64,000 bases of DNA from Deinococcales bacterium. GTDB taxonomy: Bacteria > Deinococcota > Deinococci > Deinococcales > JAAFIG01. Below the pieces are notes generated by a model, which was not told where the DNA came from, did not search any database, and saw only the letters and a list, made by a program, of their open reading frames with translations. This document shows, in pieces, positions 54,223 to 62,610 of this stretch. How positions within the stretch are numbered: the stretch's first letter is position 1; the number at the start of each line of letters is the position of its first letter. The position numbers were made by a program, and so were the translations under genes. The stretch covers positions 1 through 64,000 of the forward strand of contig JAAFIG010000011.1 in assembly GCA_013298595.1 (NCBI GenBank). Direction: 5' to 3'.

Positions 54223-54270
54223 CTTCATACTCCTTACTCGAGACTCCCTCTCGAGACTGGTGTTCTTTGT

Positions 54271-54306
54271 ATCCTCGAGCCATGTGGGAGAGCATGGCTC
54301 GAGGAT
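54271..54306 (-). promoter_or_regulatory. 5'-terminal stem-loop of RCC1-type mRNA
   Basis: A perfect 14-bp stem (54271-54284 with 54293-54306, loop of 8) containing CTCGAGCC. The -10 box at 54313-54318 puts the transcription start near 54306, so the hairpin would form the very 5' end of the mRNA. It may stabilise the message or, alternatively, stop antisense transcription. Confidence 0.45.
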
Positions 54307-54312
54307 GGGCGA

Positions 54313-54344
54313 AGTGTACGAATCAATCGCAACAAAATCGCAAT
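54313..54344 (-). promoter_or_regulatory. SARP/PhoB-type repeat-box promoter
   Basis: On the minus strand ATTGCG (54339-54344), 5 bases, GTTGCG (54328-54333), 9 bases, TACACT (54313-54318), for the RCC1-type gene. Confidence 0.65.
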
Positions 54345-54359
54345 AAGGTTTTTTGGATG

Positions 54360-54391
54360 CGACGCTGGTGCGACGCAATTTGGATTATACT
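54360..54391 (+). promoter_or_regulatory. Repeat-box promoter with CGACGC hexamers
   Basis: CGACGC (54360-54365), 5 bases, CGACGC (54371-54376), 9 bases, TATACT (54386-54391), 9 bases before the ATG of the clostripain-like gene. Spacing is the same as in the GTTGCG promoters, but the hexamer differs. The longer perfect repeat is TGCGACGC. Confidence 0.55.
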
Positions 54392-54400
54392 GTTGGGGAA

Positions 54401-56278
54401 ATGAAAAAAATCCTTTACCTGTTGGTATTTTTTGCCTTCGCTTCTCGAGCCGTGGCGTTTGAATTATTACCGCCTGCGCCTGATCTTGCTTTGGCTCGAG
54501 CCGCGCAAAGTCCTGCTAATTCTTGGACAGTGCTGGTGTACTTACATGCCGATCATAACCTTGATTCCTCGAGTGTAGTGGACATGCTGGAGATGCAGAA
54601 AGTTGGCTCGAGTAACACTTTTAATGTGGTGGTGCAGTGGGACCGCTCGGAGGTTTCTGGGGTGCAACGTGGTGTGGTGCGGCTAGGTAAGTTCGATGTG
54701 GTGCAAAAATTACCTGAGTTAAATTCTGATGATCCTAAAGTGCTGGCAGATTTTATGGCTTGGGGAATTCAAAAGTACCCAGCGCAACGCTATGGTTTAA
54801 TCATGTGGGATCATGGTGGACAATGGGATGGTGGTTTTGGTGGCGACGAAACTAATAAAGGTAGTGGTATCAGTGTTATGGATATGCGGCGTTCTATGCA
54901 AGCTGCAATGGCATTGACGCAACTGAAGAAATTTGAATTTATTGCTTTTGATACTTGCTTGATGGGCGGTCTCGAGTTATTGGCTGGTTTTGCTGACCTG
55001 AGCAGTGTTTATATCGCCAATCCCGAACTCGATTTTGGTGATGGTTGGGAGTATGGCAATACCTTTGGCTACTTAAAAAACAACCCCAGTGTACCAATGA
55101 ACTTATTTGCCAGCAAAGAAAATGAGTACTGGGGTAAGCATCATAATCTTGATGAAGCCGATATCCTGTACCGCGCTCATAGTGCTTACGACTCGAGCAA
55201 ATTACCTGCACTTTTAACTGCCAGTCAAGGTTTTTCTACAGCCCTGACCAATGTCTGGGAAAACGAATCCGAAGTACTGGCTGCCCTACGAAGTCGGGTG
55301 CTCGAGTACAACATTGACACCGATGAACCTCGAGCACCAAAAAATTATGTGGATTTAGGGCATTATGCTGCTTTGGTTGGTAAAACCACTGCCGATGCTG
55401 CCTTAAAAACAGCTGCTGCAAATTTACAAGCAGCGATTAAAAACATGGTGATTGCCAAGACGCTTGGTAAAAATAATCAATCTGCCAGTGGTCTAAGTGT
55501 CTGGATGCCTGCCGATAACACCAATTTACCCGAAAATAGTGTACTCGAGACATACGCAAAGTTAAACAAAGTTGCCAGCAGTGGTTGGAATACGTTTTTA
55601 GCAGCTTGGTTTTCGACTGTTGAAAGTAATAGCCAAGCACCAACCCTTGAATTGCTCGAGAGTCGAAATTTAAGCGCACCGAGTGCCACGAAAACCGCGC
55701 AAGTGGATTTTAAGGTTGCTGGTACAGATTTAGATGGTGTTTATGCCAGTATCGGACGCGAAGTGGGGACAAGTTTTAATTTGTATGGTGATTTATTTTT
55801 TGACCGAGCCGAAGAGGGCGATTTCACAGCCGAATGGGATGGCAGTCTTATTTACTTATCCGATGGTAAGAACCGCGATTTGTTTACAGGCTTCTTTCAA
55901 GATGTTGGCGACAATACACTAGCCGCCACAGCCCAGTACAGCGAACCCAAAGACCAAGAAACCACACCAGTCATTATTTTAATGAATGCGGAAACCCTAA
56001 AAATCACAGCCATGCTCGATGATTCAGGCTCGAGTCCTCGAGAAATGACCGCAAAACCAGGAGCCACCCTCGAGTTTGAGTACTTACGTTACGAAGATAT
56101 TGATGATGAAGACCCAGATTTTGTGCCGACGGGCGGCAAAGTAATTGTGCCAAGCGCTGGTTTAAAAGCCTTAAAAAGTCTGCTTGTACCCGCGCCAAAA
56201 GGTGATTACGTATTGTTGTTTGGTGTGACTGATTGGGCGGGTAACGAACAAAACGACGAAGTTGCAATCAAAATCTAA
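54401..56278 (+). CDS. Clostripain-like (C11) cysteine peptidase
   Basis: A 625-aa exported peptidase of family C11 (signal peptide LLVFFAFASRAVAF). The domain (about 35-330) begins WTVLVYLHADHNLD. The catalytic His is in YGLIMWDHGGQWDGGF and the Cys in FIAFDTCLMGGLELL. The C-terminal 250 residues are beta-rich and may bind substrate or surface. Family members cut after Arg or Lys. The start at MKKILY is preceded by TATACT and GGGGAA. It is divergent from the RCC1-type lipoprotein, each with its own repeat-box promoter. Confidence 0.9.
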   Translation: MKKILYLLVFFAFASRAVAFELLPPAPDLALARAAQSPANSWTVLVYLHADHNLDSSSVVDMLEMQKVGSSNTFNVVVQWDRSEVSGVQRGVVRLGKFDVVQKLPELNSDDPKVLADFMAWGIQKYPAQRYGLIMWDHGGQWDGGFGGDETNKGSGISVMDMRRSMQAAMALTQLKKFEFIAFDTCLMGGLELLAGFADLSSVYIANPELDFGDGWEYGNTFGYLKNNPSVPMNLFASKENEYWGKHHNLDEADILYRAHSAYDSSKLPALLTASQGFSTALTNVWENESEVLAALRSRVLEYNIDTDEPRAPKNYVDLGHYAALVGKTTADAALKTAAANLQAAIKNMVIAKTLGKNNQSASGLSVWMPADNTNLPENSVLETYAKLNKVASSGWNTFLAAWFSTVESNSQAPTLELLESRNLSAPSATKTAQVDFKVAGTDLDGVYASIGREVGTSFNLYGDLFFDRAEEGDFTAEWDGSLIYLSDGKNRDLFTGFFQDVGDNTLAATAQYSEPKDQETTPVIILMNAETLKITAMLDDSGSSPREMTAKPGATLEFEYLRYEDIDDEDPDFVPTGGKVIVPSAGLKALKSLLVPAPKGDYVLLFGVTDWAGNEQNDEVAIKI

Positions 56279-56305
56279 TCAAGTACACTCACCCCTTGCT
56301 TCAGG

Positions 56306-57121
56306 TCAAGGGGTATATCCTTGGCGTAACTCGAGAATTTCGTTTGTGACATCAGATATGGTGGCGTAAAAATATGTTTCCCACGAGAATGTCCAACCGA
56401 ATTCTTTGCCGTTTAAACCTGCTTCGAGGTCTTTGAGGTTGACGTTGCTGTAATCGCTGGCATTTTTTAAGAGTTGGATTTGTCCGTTGCTCGAGAAGTT
56501 CAAGGTTCGTAATAACGGGTTGGTATTGGAGATGTATAAACCACTTGGGTTATCGTTCATGCTTTGACCTTCACGGCGCATTTCACGGTCGGTGGTGTAA
56601 ATATTGACAAAGTCCAACACAAATTTTCCAGCACTGATTTTGCTTTGCTTTGCTATCAGTACAGCTTGTTCGTAGACACCTGTGACTGCACGAGTATTAA
56701 CTTGGGAAATGCTGGTGACAATGTTATTGCTTTGGATAAGTTGAAAGATATAGCTTCGTTCAAATTCGCTAGGTAAAGCTTCATCGCCCGATAGCATCAG
56801 GCGTAAATTCTCGAGCGAAGTGATTTTAGGGGCTAAATTTGGAAATGTTAGTAAAGTTACTTTTGCTTTAGGGCTGACATTCAATGTCGCAAAACCCTTG
56901 GCACTATCGGAGAAAATCATTTTGTAATGCCTTGCCCACGCCTTTGGCAACTGCCCTCGAGCCACCGCCACGCTGGGTTTGACCAGTTCGGTAGCATCGG
57001 CTTTGAGTGTGATACTGCTGCCTTTTATGTTGAGTTCAGACAGGTAGGCAAATTGTGTTTGGGCAGTGGCACTCGAGAAAAAGAAGTAACTCGAGACGAG
57101 TAGCAAAAAAAGTTTTTTCAT
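56306..57121 (-). CDS. Secreted hypothetical protein (operon copy 2)
   Basis: A 271-aa exported protein (signal peptide LLLVSSYFFFSSATA), paralogue of the 49288 protein with the same order of motifs (VNTRAVTGVYEQAVLIAKQ, FVLDFVNIYTTDREM, GLYISNTNP, ISDVTNEILELRQGY). A single CTCGAG lies in the leader. It follows the DUF6636-like gene by 15 bases, as in operon copy 1. Convergent with the clostripain-like gene. Confidence 0.7.
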   Translation of the reverse strand: MKKLFLLLVSSYFFFSSATAQTQFAYLSELNIKGSSITLKADATELVKPSVAVARGQLPKAWARHYKMIFSDSAKGFATLNVSPKAKVTLLTFPNLAPKITSLENLRLMLSGDEALPSEFERSYIFQLIQSNNIVTSISQVNTRAVTGVYEQAVLIAKQSKISAGKFVLDFVNIYTTDREMRREGQSMNDNPSGLYISNTNPLLRTLNFSSNGQIQLLKNASDYSNVNLKDLEAGLNGKEFGWTFSWETYFYATISDVTNEILELRQGYTP

Positions 57122-57135
57122 AAATACCTCGAGGC

Positions 57136-57564
57136 TTAAAAGAATTTTTGTACAGCTTTAGACAGTTCAAAACCGTGTTTCTCGAGGTTAATACAGCGCA
57201 AGCGTATTGTGGTCACATCGCAGGTAAAACCCGTCACTTGCCAAGTTTTGCCATAAGCTAGCGTTTTGTAATTGGGATTTTTGATGGTGTCGCCATGACA
57301 AACCCGTTCGGGTTTACCACGTTCACCAATGCCAAAACGATACCCGTAATCCAATTGGCAATCCTTGGGTTTTGCGGGAATTTTAGCCGTAATTTCGCTC
57401 ATTTCGCATTGCATACTGGCTTTATTGGTCAGTCTATCGCGCCATGCCATACAGTGAATATTGCCGCTGGGGGTTTTGAAATTACCAATTTCTTCATAGC
57501 CTTGTGCATAGGCTAAAGCAACCAGCATAAAACTCGAGATACCAGCCAGCATAATTTTTTTCAT
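57136..57564 (-). CDS. Secreted DUF6636-like protein (operon copy 2)
   Basis: A 142-aa exported protein (signal peptide IMLAGISSFMLVALAYA) with TPSGNIHCMAW, CEMSEI, DCQLDYGYRFGIGERGKPERVC, LAYGKTW and FTCDVTTIRLRCINLEKHGFEL. It aligns with the 50113 protein, including the unusual FGxGERGKxER block. First gene of operon copy 2, with GGAGG 8 bases upstream and a repeat-box promoter. Confidence 0.72.
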   Translation of the reverse strand: MKKIMLAGISSFMLVALAYAQGYEEIGNFKTPSGNIHCMAWRDRLTNKASMQCEMSEITAKIPAKPKDCQLDYGYRFGIGERGKPERVCHGDTIKNPNYKTLAYGKTWQVTGFTCDVTTIRLRCINLEKHGFELSKAVQKFF

Positions 57565-57614
57565 AATTTTGACCTCCGCTGTACTTGTTTATTAAGTCCA
57601 TTGCTTACCGATAG

Positions 57615-57646
57615 AGTATCGCAGTTGAGCGCAACAAAAACGCAAC
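57615..57646 (-). promoter_or_regulatory. SARP/PhoB-type repeat-box promoter
   Basis: On the minus strand GTTGCG (57641-57646), 5 bases, GTTGCG (57630-57635), 9 bases, GATACT (57615-57620), for operon copy 2. On the plus strand a TATACT also lies 9 bases after the box (57656-57661), so the site could in theory serve both directions. Confidence 0.65.
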
Positions 57647-57767
57647 ATTGCAAATATACTGTGCTCGAGATAAGCAATTGGTTTTGATGCCAAAACCAAG
57701 CACGGTGGCAAAAAAAGCTGTTGCGTTTGACCTATCAAAAACAATTTCGTGTTTTATACTTTTACCT

Positions 57768-60700
57768 GTGAGTACGAATGTTCAACTCGAGTTACGGGTG
57801 TTTGCAGTGCCGAGTTTGACATTTGCTGGGCAGGTGCTGCGTTTTCCAAGCCGTAAGGGTTTGGCTTTGTTAATTTTGTTGGCTCTCGAGGGCGAACAAA
57901 GCCGTGAGAAACTGGCAAATTGGTTATGGTTGGATTCGCCCAATCCTCGAGATGCGCTACGTAATGCCTTAGCCCAAGTCAACAAGGTTTTAAGCAGCGC
58001 AGGTCTGATGCCACTGGCAGCGACACGACAAACCGTAAGCTGGCACGAGCCGACATTGTGGGTAGATGCACTGCAACTCGAGCAACACCCCTCCGAAGCG
58101 CTTTTACGCGCCATGCGTGGAGCTTGGCTAGAAGGATTTATGCTCGAGGGAGCACCTGAATTTGATTCATGGGCAACCGAACGAGGCGCGTTTTACACTG
58201 GACTTTTACAACAACAACTCGAGCATGCCATCGAAATCGCAGTGCAATCGGCTCGAGTTTCAGATGCGCTGCTGTTAGCGCAACAGCGTTTGCGTTTGGA
58301 TGCACTCAACGAAAGTGCCTATCAGCAACTGATGCGGGTGCAACGCTTAGCTGGGCGCGAAGCCGAAGCCAGAGAAACGCTTTTACTCTGTCGCACCACC
58401 TTGCAACGCGAATTGGGGGTTACCCCGAGTGCCAAAACACTGGGAGTACTAAACGAAACCTTAACAGTCATTCAAATACCCAACGAAGAAACACCTATTG
58501 GAAGAGTGATAGAGCGTGCTTGGCTCGAGGATATTCGAGCACAAAAAGCCTTTGGTTTGTTACTGGGTGAAGCAGGTGCTGGTAAAACCGCTTTGTTGCG
58601 TTCAGTATTAACACAAGCCATCTGGATTGAATGCCGCCCCAACGATGCTGCCTTACCATTCTCGAGTGTGTCGCGTGGTTTACGCAAAAGATTACGCGAT
58701 CAACCCGAATTGGCAGCGGGTTTACCCGAATGGGCTAGACTCGAGTTGGCACGTTTCTTACCCGAATTGCATCACCACCAACCCACCGAGAGTTTAGATC
58801 GTTTGCGTTTGTACGCGGCGCTCAGTCTGATTTTTCCGAACAGCAGTGCGCTGATTGTAGACGACCTGCACTTTATGGACGAAATGAGTGCGGCTTGGTT
58901 ATGGCAAGTTGCCCAGCAACGCCTCGATGATGCCAGTGCCTTAACAGTTTTGGCGTATCGTCCCAATGATATTACCAACGACACACAAGTGGCATTAACG
59001 CAACTCGAGCGTTTAGGCGCTAAATCTCAACGCATCCTGCCGCTCAGTGCCACCGATTTAGCTGTTTGGTTGCAGCGTTTACAAATCGCACCGCATCTTG
59101 CCGAAGAATTTCTTGGCTTAACCGCTGGTAATGCCTTGTTTTTTAAAGAAGCCGCTTTGGCATACCTGAGCAGTGGCAATCTCGAGCAAGGATTGATGCC
59201 GCTGTTACAACAACGTTTACAAGCCCTCAGTCCACTCGAGTGGCAATTAACCCAATTTGTGGCTGTGGCAAACAGCCAAGCCACGCTGGCACTGGCAACC
59301 CAAGTATTACAAACCGATCAATTACAAATTGCTCAAACATGGGCAAGACTCGAGCAAACCGATGTGCTGCGCGGCTCGAGATTCGCTCATGATTTACTGC
59401 GCGATGCCGCCTTGCAATTAACGCCAAGTGCCATACAAATTGCTTTAGCCAGTGGTTTACTCGAAGCCCTCGAGCAACGATTGCACCGACAAGAATTGGT
59501 TCCTGTGGCGATCCTAGCCGATTTGGCATTTCGCGCTAACGACTTGCAACGCGAAGCCAATTATCGCTTGCAAGCTGCCCTCGAAACGTACCGCATGGGA
59601 TTTATCAGCAATGGCATTGTGCATTTTGAACGCTGTATTCATTTACTCGAAGCCCAGTCCTTACTTTTTAGTGCCGAACAACTCGAGTCTTTGTACTTTG
59701 ATTTACTGCCAATTTATCGAGCCAATTTTTACACTTCCTCAAGTATGCACCCCAGCCTCGAGCAACTCCTCAGCATTTCTCGGGTTCGTGGTTTACGGCA
59801 TTTGGAAGCTGTGGTACTCGCTAATCAAGCCGATGTCTTATCAAAAAATCAACAGCTGGTAGCAGCCACCACACTGTTTAATAGTGCTTTAGAACTCGCC
59901 AAGCATCATAAACGCGCTCAAGCCACAATTTTTGAACTGCGAGCCTGGGCGGAAAATAGTACCAACCAAACCCTGCTTGCCCTCGAGAATGCCAAACAAA
60001 CCCTGATTTTGGCACAAGAATTAGCCGATTCGCACCTCGAGTTTCGGGCGTTAGAAGCCATGTATATGTTCGAGCAAAACCTGAGTTTATGGTTTGAAGC
60101 AGGTCAACACGCCATTCAAGCTGCCGAAGTGGCATTAAGTACCGATCATCATTTTCGTATGCACAGACCGTATGCCTTAACGATGGCGGCTTTCTGTGCT
60201 TTACAAATTGGCAATTTACCCAGTGCCGAACAACAAATCCGACTAGCACTAGATTTACTCGAGAACAGCGATTGGCATAATGGCTTGGGTTTTGCTAAGC
60301 GCACTTTTGCCTTGGTTTTACTCGAGCGCGACGACCTAAGTCAAGCCTTAGAAGCTGCCCTTGAGAGTATTGGGCATAACCAACAAATTCAAAATGATTT
60401 TGCGATTTACAGCGGACTGAGTTGTGTTGCCCGAATTCATATTGCTGCTAACCGACCAAGCGAAGCGTTGGTTTGTCTCGAGCAAGCCGAAGAAGTGTTA
60501 GCAAAAATCAGTGGATTACACATTGCCAATGTCGCCCAGAGTTTTCTGGATAGCCTGCGCTGCGCGGCAAAAACTCAACTAAACGAAGATGCGCTGCACA
60601 ATGCTTTGCGGGCAGTACAAACTCGAGAGAACGCCCCAAATACCAGCAGTTGGTTGTTGCTTGCCCCAAGAGAATACGAAATAGCTGCCTTGTGGAAAGG

Positions 60701-60917
60701 CGGGCAAGAAGCCTTAGCCAAACGCGAACTCGAGAAATTTATGGCATTGCATCCCGATAATCCTCGAGTACAAATTCTGCATGCAAGGGCAAAAGCAGCG
60801 GTTTTATCACTCGAGAATCAAGTAACAGCGGCTGGTCAAATTCGTCAGGAAGCCATAGCAAAAGCGGTTGAACTTGGTTTTGTCATGCAAGCAAAAGTAT
60901 TACAAAACCAAAGATAA
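57768..60917 (+). CDS. SARP-type BTAD/ATPase transcriptional regulator
   Basis: A 1049-aa activator. An N-terminal winged helix (about 1-90, LELRVFAVPSLTFAGQVLRF...LALLILLALEGEQSREKLANWLW) is followed by a BTAD domain (about 95-235, ALLLAQQRLRLDALNESAYQQLMRVQRLAG). A STAND-type ATPase comes next (Walker A LLGEAGAGKTALL; Walker B LIVDDLHFMD), and a long TPR-like C-terminus. Start GTG 57768: TATACT ends 7 bases before it, so the 40-codon open frame upstream is not translated. It neighbours the repeat-box promoters and is the best candidate for the activator that binds them. Confidence 0.9.
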   Translation: MSTNVQLELRVFAVPSLTFAGQVLRFPSRKGLALLILLALEGEQSREKLANWLWLDSPNPRDALRNALAQVNKVLSSAGLMPLAATRQTVSWHEPTLWVDALQLEQHPSEALLRAMRGAWLEGFMLEGAPEFDSWATERGAFYTGLLQQQLEHAIEIAVQSARVSDALLLAQQRLRLDALNESAYQQLMRVQRLAGREAEARETLLLCRTTLQRELGVTPSAKTLGVLNETLTVIQIPNEETPIGRVIERAWLEDIRAQKAFGLLLGEAGAGKTALLRSVLTQAIWIECRPNDAALPFSSVSRGLRKRLRDQPELAAGLPEWARLELARFLPELHHHQPTESLDRLRLYAALSLIFPNSSALIVDDLHFMDEMSAAWLWQVAQQRLDDASALTVLAYRPNDITNDTQVALTQLERLGAKSQRILPLSATDLAVWLQRLQIAPHLAEEFLGLTAGNALFFKEAALAYLSSGNLEQGLMPLLQQRLQALSPLEWQLTQFVAVANSQATLALATQVLQTDQLQIAQTWARLEQTDVLRGSRFAHDLLRDAALQLTPSAIQIALASGLLEALEQRLHRQELVPVAILADLAFRANDLQREANYRLQAALETYRMGFISNGIVHFERCIHLLEAQSLLFSAEQLESLYFDLLPIYRANFYTSSSMHPSLEQLLSISRVRGLRHLEAVVLANQADVLSKNQQLVAATTLFNSALELAKHHKRAQATIFELRAWAENSTNQTLLALENAKQTLILAQELADSHLEFRALEAMYMFEQNLSLWFEAGQHAIQAAEVALSTDHHFRMHRPYALTMAAFCALQIGNLPSAEQQIRLALDLLENSDWHNGLGFAKRTFALVLLERDDLSQALEAALESIGHNQQIQNDFAIYSGLSCVARIHIAANRPSEALVCLEQAEEVLAKISGLHIANVAQSFLDSLRCAAKTQLNEDALHNALRAVQTRENAPNTSSWLLLAPREYEIAALWKGGQEALAKRELEKFMALHPDNPRVQILHARAKAAVLSLENQVTAAGQIRQEAIAKAVELGFVMQAKVLQNQR

Positions 60918-60976
60918 AATAATTTAACTATTAACCCGAGCCACGTGCCGAGCAGCACATCGGTTAATCTAAGTGT

Positions 60977-61453
60977 ATGCAGATTCCAACCGCCATAATT
61001 TCACAACGCGCTTATCGGTTGGCATACATCAAGAAACCATTTGTGCAATCGCCACGGGTTGCCACAGCAGGCATTGGTTTGGTGTTGTCGTATCATATCC
61101 GAGCGAAATTCAAAGAAGATTTCTGTATCAGTTTTTGCGATCACAACTGGCAAGCCCTTGATAATTATCATTTCTCGAGTGTTTACGAAGCGCTGGTCAT
61201 GGCAGAATTGGTCTTTGCTGTGCAGGCAAACGAATGGATAGACTGTCATCCGCCACGTAGCGAGAAACTCTACAAAAGCCAATCTCGAGTCCGACGTAGC
61301 CAATTAGAAAAAATGCACCGCCGAATTGTTGGTGTTTTTACAGACTGGAAAACTTCACTGTATTTTGTCACTCGATTCAATGCAAACGAGTTAGGCTACT
61401 GGTCTGGAATTCGTGCTCGAGTACAGTTTACAGCTGTGCCGCCCGAAGAATAA
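60977..61453 (+). CDS. Hypothetical 158-aa protein
   Basis: A basic, soluble protein of unrecognised family. The N-terminus is Arg/Lys-rich (AYRLAYIKKPFVQSPRVATA), the centre aromatic (FCDHNWQALDNYHFSSVYEAL), and the C-terminus again basic (RVRRSQLEKMHRRIVG). No signal peptide. The leaderless promoter TAATCT lies 6 bases before ATG 60977. CTCGAG is present at the host density, so it is not an obvious import. A nucleic-acid-binding role is only a guess. Confidence 0.6.
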   Translation: MQIPTAIISQRAYRLAYIKKPFVQSPRVATAGIGLVLSYHIRAKFKEDFCISFCDHNWQALDNYHFSSVYEALVMAELVFAVQANEWIDCHPPRSEKLYKSQSRVRRSQLEKMHRRIVGVFTDWKTSLYFVTRFNANELGYWSGIRARVQFTAVPPEE

Positions 61454-61472
61454 GCGTGTTAGCATTGACCTC

Positions 61473-62072
61473 ATGAAAGCCATGATCTTTGATGCCGACG
61501 GAGTGATTATTCGCCCCGAAACATGGTTTTTTGTACCAGCCGAAAAAGTCTACGGCATTCCAAAACAACTATTTCTCGAGTTTATTTATGGCACTTTTCA
61601 GCGTTGCACCACAGGTGAACTCGAGCTATTAGAAATCTTACCGCCTTTACTCGAGCGGTGGGGTGTAAAAATCAGCGCAGCAGAATTTGTCCAGGCGTGG
61701 GTTGAACACGAACATCATCTGGATACGGTGTTACTCGAGCAAATTCAGCAAGTCCGAGCTTCTGGGATTCCGTGTTATCTTGCCACAAATCAGGAGCGCA
61801 ACCGAGCGGTATATCTTAAAAATCAAATGAAGCTCGAGAACATGTTTGATGGTTTATTTATCTCGAGTGAAATCGGTGCGCGTAAACCAGATGCTGTTTT
61901 TTACCAGCATGTGCAAAAAACTTTGCAACTCGAGCCAAAAGACATTCTTTTCTGGGATGACTCGAGCACCAACGTTGAAGCTGCAATAGCCTGTGGTTGG
62001 CACGGCGAAGTTTTTGTGCCAACCACAACTGCAAAGATTTTAGAAAAAATTATTTTGCCACTTCAAAAGTAA
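61473..62072 (+). CDS. HAD-superfamily hydrolase
   Basis: A 199-aa phosphatase-like HAD protein. Motif I is FDADGVI (nucleophile Asp near residue 6), motif II LATNQERN, motif III GARKPDAVFY and motif IV ILFWDDSSTNVEAA. An alpha-helical C1 cap lies between. It resembles beta-phosphoglucomutase-like or YjjG-type enzymes; the substrate is unknown. Start ATG 61473: TAGCAT is 7 bases upstream (leaderless). Its 3' end overlaps the convergent secreted-protein gene by 23 bases. Confidence 0.9.
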   Translation: MKAMIFDADGVIIRPETWFFVPAEKVYGIPKQLFLEFIYGTFQRCTTGELELLEILPPLLERWGVKISAAEFVQAWVEHEHHLDTVLLEQIQQVRASGIPCYLATNQERNRAVYLKNQMKLENMFDGLFISSEIGARKPDAVFYQHVQKTLQLEPKDILFWDDSSTNVEAAIACGWHGEVFVPTTTAKILEKIILPLQK

Positions 62073-62610
62073 AAACAGTGCCATTGAATTTATAGTAGCC
62101 AAGCGCAAATTCGCCCAGTGGCTCGAGCATTTCGATGGTGGTACCTTTTTGAGGGAACTTCAAGTACCAACTGAGTTCGTCTTGCTTCCATTTTTCTTCA
62201 CTGCGTTTTTGGTTGTACACACCAAGCATTGCCTCGAGTTGTTTAGTATTTGGTTTAGCCACAACCACAGTTTGTTTACTGTATGTTTTGCCGTTCCAAA
62301 TTGCAAAAATCAGATCAGTGGTAATACACGCTGGTCCGCAACCCGTGGCGGTAATACCAATCAGGTCGGTGCCGTTTTTCTTACGCCAAACAGCAAATTC
62401 ACCTCTACCCTCCCAGAAACCATCTTTACCACCATTAAACTCGAGGTAATCGTTTTTGACATCTTGGGTTATAATTTTGCGCCCTGACGTGTCATAAATA
62501 CTTTTTGGTAACATTTTCCAATGCTCGAGTAAACTGCGTTTGCTTTGAGCGGCAACCAAACTCGAGATGCTTAAACCAATCAAAACCAATCCTAGAATTA
62601 TTTTTTTCAT
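62050..62610 (-). CDS. Secreted hypothetical protein
   Basis: A 186-aa exported protein (signal peptide IILGLVLIGLSISSLVAA). It is beta-rich, with a Cys pair (GCGPACITTD) and a conserved-looking WNGKTYSKQ strand. No family recognised. The start at MKKIIL overlaps the stop of the preceding gene (ATGA), so it is coupled to it. Confidence 0.65.
   Translation of the reverse strand: MKKIILGLVLIGLSISSLVAAQSKRSLLEHWKMLPKSIYDTSGRKIITQDVKNDYLEFNGGKDGFWEGRGEFAVWRKKNGTDLIGITATGCGPACITTDLIFAIWNGKTYSKQTVVVAKPNTKQLEAMLGVYNQKRSEEKWKQDELSWYLKFPQKGTTIEMLEPLGEFALGYYKFNGTVFTFEVAK

Noticed and set aside
54223-54378. 52-codon extension of the RCC1-type lipoprotein gene
   Set aside because: It would remove the signal peptide from the N-terminus and contains the repeat-box promoter, the 5' stem-loop and the ribosome binding site.
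57656-57661. TATACT after the 57630-57646 box as a plus-strand promoter for the SARP-type gene
   Set aside because: The spacing fits, but the start codon at 57768 has its own TATACT 7 bases upstream, and the box orientation matches the five minus-strand promoters; kept only as a remark.
57648-57767. N-terminal 40-codon extension of the SARP-type gene
   Set aside because: TATACT lies 7 bases before GTG 57768 and the winged-helix domain begins right there; the extension overlaps promoter DNA.
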